In this document: positions 57,196-64,000 of the stretch, in pieces | Layout: the number at the start of each line of letters is the position of its first letter | How positions within the stretch are numbered: the first letter of the stretch is position 1 | NCBI GenBank assembly: GCA_002205965.3 | Contig: NADL03000675.1 | Span: 806,001-870,000 of the forward strand | Length of the DNA stretch: 64,000 nt | Direction: 5' to 3' | From: Kappaphycus alvarezii | Taxonomy: Eukaryota > Rhodophyta > Florideophyceae > Gigartinales > Solieriaceae | The notes under the pieces: generated by a model | What the model was told of the DNA's origin: nothing | What the model saw: the letters and a program-made list of their open reading frames with translations, nothing else | The model's database searches: none | Program-made: the position numbers and the translations under genes

Positions 57196-59079
57196 AGTAT
57201 TTTATTGAGCTAAAAAACGGAAGGAAAAAACAAAAGAAGGAAAAAACAAAAAAATAAAATTAGAAGCCCTCGAATAGAGGTGAAAAAAACAGAATCCCTT
57301 CCAGTGCCCAACAAAAACAAGCACTATTAAATACGGCACTAGCCATCACATCTGCCAAATCACTGCAGTCACGGCCTATGATTGGTCGCGGTCGTTCGTA
57401 CAGTATGCACTGTACAACATTTGCTTTCAATTACAGTCCCGTCCGCGTTTCCGGCAGAAAAGACATGAAATAAACATATCTGACAGCGATTTCCAAATCA
57501 TATGCTTTTTGCAGTGTACTGCAATGTGGCAGCTTCCGGGTGCCTTTGTCTTCTCACTGTAAAGTATCCTTGGTGGCGCATCGCTCTTGCTTTTCGTTGA
57601 TATTTTTTAGCTTACAGTGTACTTACTGGAAGTAGCTTACCGTAATTTGTCCTGATGACAACACTGTATGTCTTGTAGCCCAGTACTGTAAGGCTTCCTG
57701 GTCTAGTACTGTAATTTTGTTACTCACTGTTGCGTTCGGCAGTAGTACTTTCCAGCGAATTCAAACAAAACTAACGAATGAAACTCTTAAAATCAATTAA
57801 AAAAAGATGTCTGGGACTATAAACGGCCGCTTGGTTAGGTGATAAAAAATTGTACAAAGGGGACGAAAATGTGGGTGATTTAATATTTGAAAGATATGGT
57901 CGGTTGTGGCACAAAGTGTTCAAAAAAAACAATTGCTCTACTTAAATTGGAATTGGAACATGTCTGAATTACACTGTATTTAAAAGTCATTTCTGACTGT
58001 AAATGAAGTAGCGTCAAGAGCACGTACACATTCATATTAAAAATTACATTTCGTCGAATAAATGAGTGCCAAGTATTGCAACAGACCTAACCGAACCAAT
58101 CAAAAATAAGCGAATGTTTACAGTGGACCTTAATCTGGGATTACCGGCAGTTTTCTAGGGCCGCGGGGCTGAAAAAGAGTCAAATTTCTAGAATCCTAGT
58201 GGGTTGCTCAAGACTCAAGACCACTTTACGTGAAGTTTAGACATGTTATTTGAGCTTTTTGAGAACATAGGTCCAAGTAGGGCCTCTAGTAACCATGGCC
58301 TCAAGTTGCTTTATTTGGCCAAACCGTGGAGGCGCACACAGCCTCCAGAAGAAGGCGCACCTTCACTTCCACCTCTATACGCTACCGACCATTTCTCCGT
58401 TGCACGTTCTCCTTGACTCTCACTTTCCACACTTCGCCCTAGAAATTCGGCGTACTCTTCACAATCCTTTGTCTTCCTGTTCTGGGACTCTTTTCAAGTT
58501 CATCGAGTCTACCTTTTTCCCCAAGGGTCTTGAACAAAACGGTGACAGCTTTCCACCCTGTGACCAACTATCTTGAACCCTCGGCTTTGCTTCCCACTCC
58601 ATTCACTGGTGAGCACCTCTACCACTTCTCAACGAGAGTTTCGTGCTCAAGCAATTCTTATCTGGTACCTCCGGGTATTGTAAGTTGTGTGTCGGCATTT
58701 GCCATTCTCGTGTGCCGTATACGCACGCAAAAATTTGATTGTCCCGTGCTGTCGTTAAAATTCTAACGAAACGCCGGGCCTTTTTTGGATTCTAGACGAA
58801 GTGCAGGTCACCCAAGGTCACCCAAGTAACGAAGCCACCCAAGGCATCCCAGTACACATCCATCCTACAAAGCAAAGTGGTCATTTGGTTCAAGTGCTGT
58901 ACCGCGACGCACCTCTGTGAGACACTTGCTGCACCTCTACTATCACATCTGAAGGCCCCTGCCTTGAATATTTCATTCCGTGCTCTTTCCACACACGAAG
59001 GCTAACTGTCCTTCCTGCGACTACACTGGCAACTCCTGCAACTCGGACAACCAGTGGAAACCGCAAGTGAGACGGAAAA
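57196..59079. other. Long intergenic stretch upstream of RAD6
   Basis: No domain is recognised. TACTGTAC-type words occur at about 57,399-57,415, 57,686 and 57,707. A + frame at 58,295-58,576 (MASSCFIWPNRGGA ...) and 58,530-58,766 are open but look like chance or low-complexity sequence. The 57,870-57,910 repeat lies inside. Confidence 0.4.
57870..57910. repeat. Dispersed repeat, copy 2 (partner at 35,931)
   Basis: Forty-one bases nearly identical to 35,931-35,972, same orientation. A GACTGTAAATGAAGTA word about 80 bases further on also has relatives at 35,672 and 27,894, hinting at a larger decayed element. Confidence 0.7.
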
Positions 59080-59549
59080 ATGGCGCAGTCCTCCCCCTCG
59101 GCAGCAAGACTCCGTCTTATGACTGACCTTAAGCTTATGCGACAAGAACCTCCGGAAGGATGCTCCGCTAGTCCTTGAGTGAAGAGAACCTATTTGTGTG
59201 GGGTGCCACTATCTTTGGTCCCCCGGAGACCCCGTGGGAAGGTGGTGTTTACAGCCTCCGCCTCACCTTCAACGAGCAGTATCCGGAAAAACCTCCTCGT
59301 GTTCGATTCACTGCCGAGATGTTTCATCCCAACGTGTATACTGACGGCACCCTATGTTTAGACATTATTCAAGACAAGTGGTCCCCGATCTACACCGTCA
59401 ACACTATCCTGACCTCTATTCAGTCCTTGTTGACTGACCCCAATCCGTCCAGCCCTGCCAACCCAGAAGCCGCTCAGTTGTACAACGCCGATAGGAATGC
59501 CTACAAGAAGAGGGTCCGTCGATGTGCACAGAAGAGCGTCGAGTGCTAG
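59080..59549 (+). CDS. E2 ubiquitin-conjugating enzyme RAD6/UBC2
   Basis: RAD6-type E2s carry ubiquitin for histone H2B and PCNA mono-ubiquitination and for N-end-rule degradation. The ATG at 59,080 gives [27 protein letters not shown], then, after one frame slip at about 59,172-59,176 (CCTTG), [46 protein letters not shown] and [30 protein letters not shown]. The active-site cysteine sits in TLCLDI after the HPN motif. About 157 residues matches the family (150-160), with a short C-terminus and no acidic tail, as in animal and plant RAD6. One missing base at the slip restores the alignment, so I treat it as a consensus error. There is no intron. Confidence 0.93.
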
Positions 59550-61035
59550 TTTTGCTCTAGTAGTTTGGCGATCGCCGTCTCTGCCAGTCGTCGAACTTGA
59601 ATCTGTGCAATGTTTTTCCATCACTTCGGCTTGTTCTTAAAGCAAGCCTTTTATGCATCAAATCTCCAAAAGGCAATCGTTGTGACCTAAGGCTGTGTTC
59701 CGGGCTTCTGTGACAGCTTAGAATTGGTCTGTTTTTGTGAGGCAGTTACGGGAAGAGAGAAAGCAGTCTAGGTCTCCACATGCTCGTCTACGAAAGGCAG
59801 TCCGATGAGTTGTAGTCACGAGTAGCGCATTTGGTCTCCAATTGAGTTGCATGAAATGTCACTGCAAGTGCATTTGTTGTTCATGAGTAGGGCCAGTGGC
59901 CGTCTACTCATAGAGATGGCCTGGCACTGGATATGAACCTGCTTACGTGACGGCAGCACAGAGGTGAAGCAGACTGCACACCAAATTGTTTTGATTGAAC
60001 ACGCGGAATATTTTGCAGGGAACGGGTTCTGTTACGACCAGGACGCATAATATGGTCAACCGGTCTGCGTCAGTCTAGTTGGCTTGAGTGCGCGAAAGTG
60101 GGGGATATTGTGCGCGGTTGTTGCCAAGATACGTCTCGAATCTTTTGAACACAATTTAGAGTGTTTGTAGAAAATTGTACTGTATCAGTCACCCTCTGCA
60201 GGACAGATGTTCCGGGAAGGATATGAACGTAGACAAGTAAAAATCTGCAGAAGAGGGATGACTCTGACGATGCCGGTAGTGAGAGGCACCGAAAAGCCAG
60301 TTGTTGCAGCCCGCGCATTACCCTTCACAGCCGAGAAACTTAAAGGTACTTGAGCTGCTGTCCCTCTGAATAACTACATACAGACAGCGCTCATCTGCGT
60401 GGCGGAGCTGTGAACTGGGAATGCTATGCGTGAGAGCGAACCAGTCCTAACGTTGTTGGACACAGCTTCCCCGTGCATAGGTCCTCTTCGGCATGAAAAC
60501 CGTGCAAGCATGCTTCCGGAGACCACGAAAGCGTCCAATGTGAACCCAGCGCCTGAGGAGTGTCCCTGCTCTGTTCTCAGAGCCGAAAAATGACGTTCGG
60601 CGAAGCATCTGAGAAAATCAGGGTACAAACATATGGATGAACAAGTTGACTAAGAAATCAGAAAAGTTCGAAAAAGGAATGGGGAGCTGAAGCATTAAGA
60701 AACTGGTCAAACTTTGCAGTATGTTCCCCTCGGCACCTTAATGCACAATTGCCCTGCCACGAACTAAGCAACAATGCCACCAATCCCTCATCGCAACGGG
60801 TGAGTAATGACGTCTTTCCAATTCATGTGGGTCTTGAAGACTTGCGGGCGGAAATGCGAGAAGCGACTATTCAAGCCGAATCTAGCTGTGAATAGTAGGG
60901 TATGTAATGTGTAAATCCACTCTGATTACTACTGTAGTTGCTTAGCAACCGCTTCTGCGAGTTGCATATGCATCTCTGCTTTCTACCTACATGAAGCTAC
61001 CTGATGGAATTACGCAATTTTCTGTTATTCCTTGG
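59550..61035. other. Intergenic region between RAD6 and the sphingomyelinase gene
   Basis: Minus frames at 60,070-60,318 and 60,374-60,628 are short and unrecognised. A MPPIPHRNG reading at 60,774 is followed by GTGAGT, which could be a tiny first exon, but I could not find a matching second exon. A TTGTACTGTA word lies at about 60,176. Confidence 0.35.
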
Positions 61036-62993
61036 TTAAGTTACCCACACGACAAGGCCACGAACAACATATAGGAAGCACAAAACGATTGAGACACAAA
61101 AAGGCAACCAGAAACGGCCCATGAAGCGTAAGTTCGGCACATAACCCAAGCGCGGTTCAATACGCAGTGCGAGCCAGTACAACCAGAGCACAACAAATTC
61201 ATTCTCACCATCACCAATTGGGCGCTCCCAAACATTACCAAGAAATGGGATATCCTCCGCTCCAGGGCCTTTCAAAAAAGTTCGTCGCTTTTCATGTAGT
61301 CGTCGTCTAGTCAACTTCCCCCCACTGCCATTGACACTGCCGCCAGACACCATGCTCACAACACCCGCAACGCCAGCAGATCCACCCGCTGCTACCATCT
61401 CCGAGATGCCGCTCAACATCCCTCCGCTATCCAGTCGTATACCCATACTCGTCGAAAGACCCGCAACATAATTTCGCTCCCTGCGTCCACTTTGCCTCTC
61501 GTATTCCATCTTCTGATTTCTCAATCCCATCAGGCAACCCCTCAGCTCCTCAGCAAGATCCTGATCTTTATCAGGGCTTTCCCAATTACCGACTATCCTC
61601 GCGACTGTCACAGCCTCCGACAAAAGCGCAAGCGCGTTCCCCCCTTCGGGCAGCGAGGGCAACCGATTGTTAACAGCTCTTACAATCGCCAAACGCAATA
61701 GTTCATCATCAACAAATTTTCGCCTTACGCGCAGCTCCGCCCGCCATTGACTCTCCTTCACGTTTGTCATATTACCTGGTGAGCCATTCGGTGACACCAG
61801 ATGCGAATTGATACTGGACAGCGTGGATGTAAAGGCAGCCATTGATGCCGACCGATAGTTGCCAGATCTGCTCGGCTTCTTCTTTGGAAACAGCGCCATA
61901 GCAAGTGTATTACGAATTGAGCCCCTCCATGGCGCAATAAACAATGCCAAAACCCGCAAGTACACGACAAGCGGACCGGAAGGGGCAGCCGTCTCATACA
62001 AGTCAAAACACTCTCAAGCAAGGACTCCGCGGCTCGGTACAATGCTGATGTGTTTGTCTGCATTTTCCAATCCAAAAACTCCGGAATACCCGACGGACGA
62101 AAGTCTGCGGCGAGATCAAGTGTGGATGGGTTGGAGGGAGCAAGTGCCAACATGACACTGGCAACAGCCTCAGCGGTTGCAGTGGACGGTGGAGGGACCT
62201 CGTTTAAACTGCTCGCAGAAGCCCACGGGAAGAACCAATAATCCAAACAAGCGGCAATGAAGAAGCTGTTGGAGTCGACGCGTGCGGCACCGTTGAGAGA
62301 TGAGGCGTACGAGCGACAGTCTGATTGTATAGGGCGCGGCTGGAAGGTAATGACGATGAGCGCCTGAACCTTCTACCTGATGACATGAAGCCTCCTACTG
62401 GTGCAACGTACTTGCGAGTTGGGGAGGCCAGCATACACACCATGAAATAGTCCAGCGGGGTTAGATACAATACATGATCCTTTTTATCTTGTAAACTGGA
62501 ATGGAGAAAGTGCGCTAGTAGGATGGCCCATCCTTGACACTTTTTTCAGCGCAGCCCCTGAGCCAGTCTCCAAGGCCTTGTTAGTGATCGATGGAAGATT
62601 TGATCGTAAAAACTCAAATCGCATGTCACTGGCGACGTCCACCTTTTCATTTCTTGCAACTGAATTCCTTTTGCAAAAGGTGTGCAACGGTCCATCAGGC
62701 GCAATTAATCTCAGCATAGGTTCCCTATCCTTTGACGGCAACTCACACAACGTTTCCAACCAACCGTGCCCCGCCGCGTATCCAAAGATGCGGAGCATGA
62801 GAACCGGTAAGAATTGATACACTGTTCTCACACTTTCCTTTTGAGTAAGAGCGCTTATAATAAGGTTAGCAAGCCGGGTAGTAGTTGCCTCGGTCGGGGC
62901 TGGTGGATCCAACACAAGCTCTTGCAAAGTGTATTGATCAACGTCCAATATAGCGGCGAGCTCAGCCCGGAGCCCACGATGAAGCGCGCCCAT
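61036..62993 (-). CDS. Sphingomyelin phosphodiesterase 4-like protein (neutral sphingomyelinase 3 family)
   Basis: SMPD4 proteins are large membrane proteins of ER and nuclear envelope linked to sphingomyelin breakdown. From the ATG at 62,993 (MGALHRGLRAELAAILDVDQ) the family landmarks occur in order: IFGYAAGHGWLETL, MLRLIAPDGPL, LYLTPLDYFMVCMLASP, SNSFFIAACLDYWFFPWA, GPLVVYLRVLALFIAPWRGS (family WLxYxxPWR), WRAELRVRRKFVDDELLRLAI, KLTRRRLHEKRRTF, then PIGDGEN and YVPNLRFMGRFW before a final transmembrane helix (LPFCVSIVLCFLYVV). Frames slip near 62,490, in 62,300-62,400 and near 62,000, with conserved residues on both sides. The product of about 650 residues is shorter than human SMPD4. The match is by eye over many blocks; catalytic activity in this family is debated. 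Confidence 0.7.
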
Positions 62994-63438
62994 TTGTTGC
63001 CTCTGTTCTATCGTTGGGCTGGTGGCGGTTAGTGTCGAAAGGCGTGTGTGCGGAAGACCGGGAGGAGACGGTTTGTTGAGAAATAAGTTGACCTACGGGG
63101 AAGCTTTGGGTAGTGTGGTGATTGCGGATGGCTGATCAGTACGTTTCGGATATATCAAGGGGGTGCTGCGGCAATGGCGGGAAAGTACGGGACGACTGGG
63201 ATTTGGATGTTATGCTACATGTCCATTAAAATAACGCCCAGAAGACGAAAAGTCCAGAAAAAATGAAAATTTCAACCCGATTGGTCAGCTGACTTGCTCG
63301 TCTTTCGATCTTCCACATTTGACAAAAATAAAGCTTCAAAAAACAAAAAATTGCCGCCCAGCATGATCTGATCGGGGACATTGGCAAGGTGCTCTTCACA
63401 TTTTCACAGAAACATCGTCAAACACCATTGATCCTCGA
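62994..63438. other. Intergenic region between RCE1 and the sphingomyelinase gene
   Basis: About 445 bases without a gene. It should hold the promoter of the sphingomyelinase gene and the 3' end of RCE1, since both read leftwards. No TACTGTAC word was seen. Confidence 0.4.
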
Positions 63439-64000
63439 TCATTCCGTAGCAAAGTCGTACGGCTGGACTATGGTGGTTAGTGGTCCAAAAGCAACGGCAA
63501 AGAGCACAAGGGCGACAGCGTAAAATGCGATGAGTAGCCTGCGATGGCGATGTCTCGCAATGGCGACAAAATCCGGAAGCTCGAGGACGTTGCAAATAAC
63601 ATGCGCCACAAGGGGAGCCCAGAAAGTGCGTGTGTTAATATACAGGGCGGCTGCATAGACGCCAAACAAAAAAGTATAGGCCATTTGAAAGGCCAAACCA
63701 ATGAGACCAAGTTCTCGCACGTGATGAACATGCGCCAGCGCAAACATTGCAGCAGGGAAAAGGAGACTAGGTAGTGTGGATTGGCAAGACCAGATGAGCA
63801 AGGTTTGTCGACGAAAGACAATTTCCTCCAATATTGGCCCGACTAGATAATTGCGGAGGGCGAGATAGCGCACATCCGGACGGAGTAAGGAATATGAAGC
63901 GAGATGACGACGAGGAGTGACAGCGAGATGGCCGGCGTAGAGAAGTAGAGTTAGCACGGTGGTGACGAGAAGGGCAGGGATACGGGTACCGGCGGATTGC
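63439..64000 (-). CDS. CAAX prenyl protease 2 (RCE1), 5' end outside the window
   Basis: RCE1 removes the last three residues (-aaX) of prenylated proteins such as Ras in the ER membrane. The frame is open from the window edge to the stop at 63,439 (about 186 codons seen). It carries the CPBP/ABI motifs: NYLVGPILEEIVFRR (catalytic EExxxR), PAAMFALAHVHHV (catalytic His), FQMAYTFLFGVYAAALYI, and VAHVICNVLELPDF (His/Asn). At least four hydrophobic segments and a polar C-terminus (IVQPYDFATE) are visible. The start and first membrane helices lie beyond 64,000. No slip is seen in this part. Confidence 0.9.
   Translation of the reverse strand, partial: QSAGTRIPALLVTTVLTLLLYAGHLAVTPRRHLASYSLLRPDVRYLALRNYLVGPILEEIVFRRQTLLIWSCQSTLPSLLFPAAMFALAHVHHVRELGLIGLAFQMAYTFLFGVYAAALYINTRTFWAPLVAHVICNVLELPDFVAIARHRHRRLLIAFYAVALVLFAVAFGPLTTIVQPYDFATE

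Noticed and set aside
60774-60805. Mini-exon MPPIPHRNG followed by GTGAGT
   Set aside because: No matching acceptor and second exon recognised.

Overview
The window looks like nuclear DNA of a eukaryote with compact, nearly intron-free genes. I favour a red alga of the florideophyte type. The grounds are inference: uninterrupted class I histone deacetylase, argininosuccinate synthase and RAD6 genes, one short GT-AG intron in PEX10, and short gene-dense islands lying in a sea of old transposons. Nothing here is diagnostic of a species.

Layout. 1-0.66 kb: 3' end of a non-LTR (LINE) retrotransposon. 1.2-3.5 kb: a charged disordered protein and a class I histone deacetylase (HDAC), both on the minus strand. 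3.5-19.4 kb: almost all repeats, namely the 5' part of a LINE, a dead Tc1/mariner, an AT-rich block with an LTR-type fossil, and a long DDE transposon with a C-terminal cysteine-rich domain. 20-32.3 kb: the main gene island, with a nucleotide-sugar 4,6-dehydratase, a SAM methyltransferase, a secreted glycoprotein with two lectin-like repeats, a Nudix hydrolase, a DUF1294 membrane protein, a GT14 glycosyltransferase, PEX10 and argininosuccinate synthase. 33-56 kb: a second repeat desert with two LINE pieces, a second copy of the DDE transposon, a second mariner, and about 13 kb of broken, partly inverted Ty1/copia fossils. 56.5-64 kb: a second island with a U1-type zinc-finger frame, the E2 enzyme RAD6/UBC2, an SMPD4-like neutral sphingomyelinase and the start-truncated CAAX protease RCE1.

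Two features cut across the window. First, a palindromic word built on TACTGTAC/GTACAGTA recurs about thirty times in intergenic DNA and is nearly absent from the large copia fossils. Second, many conserved host genes are broken only by single-base changes, mostly losses, at short runs of one base. This looks more like consensus error in the assembly than gene death, so several CDS entries below span frame changes.

The host genes form no operon or single pathway. Two themes can be read: glycan and membrane biology (dehydratase, GT14 transferase, lectin-like glycoprotein, sphingomyelinase, CAAX protease, peroxin) and chromatin/ubiquitin control (HDAC, RAD6).
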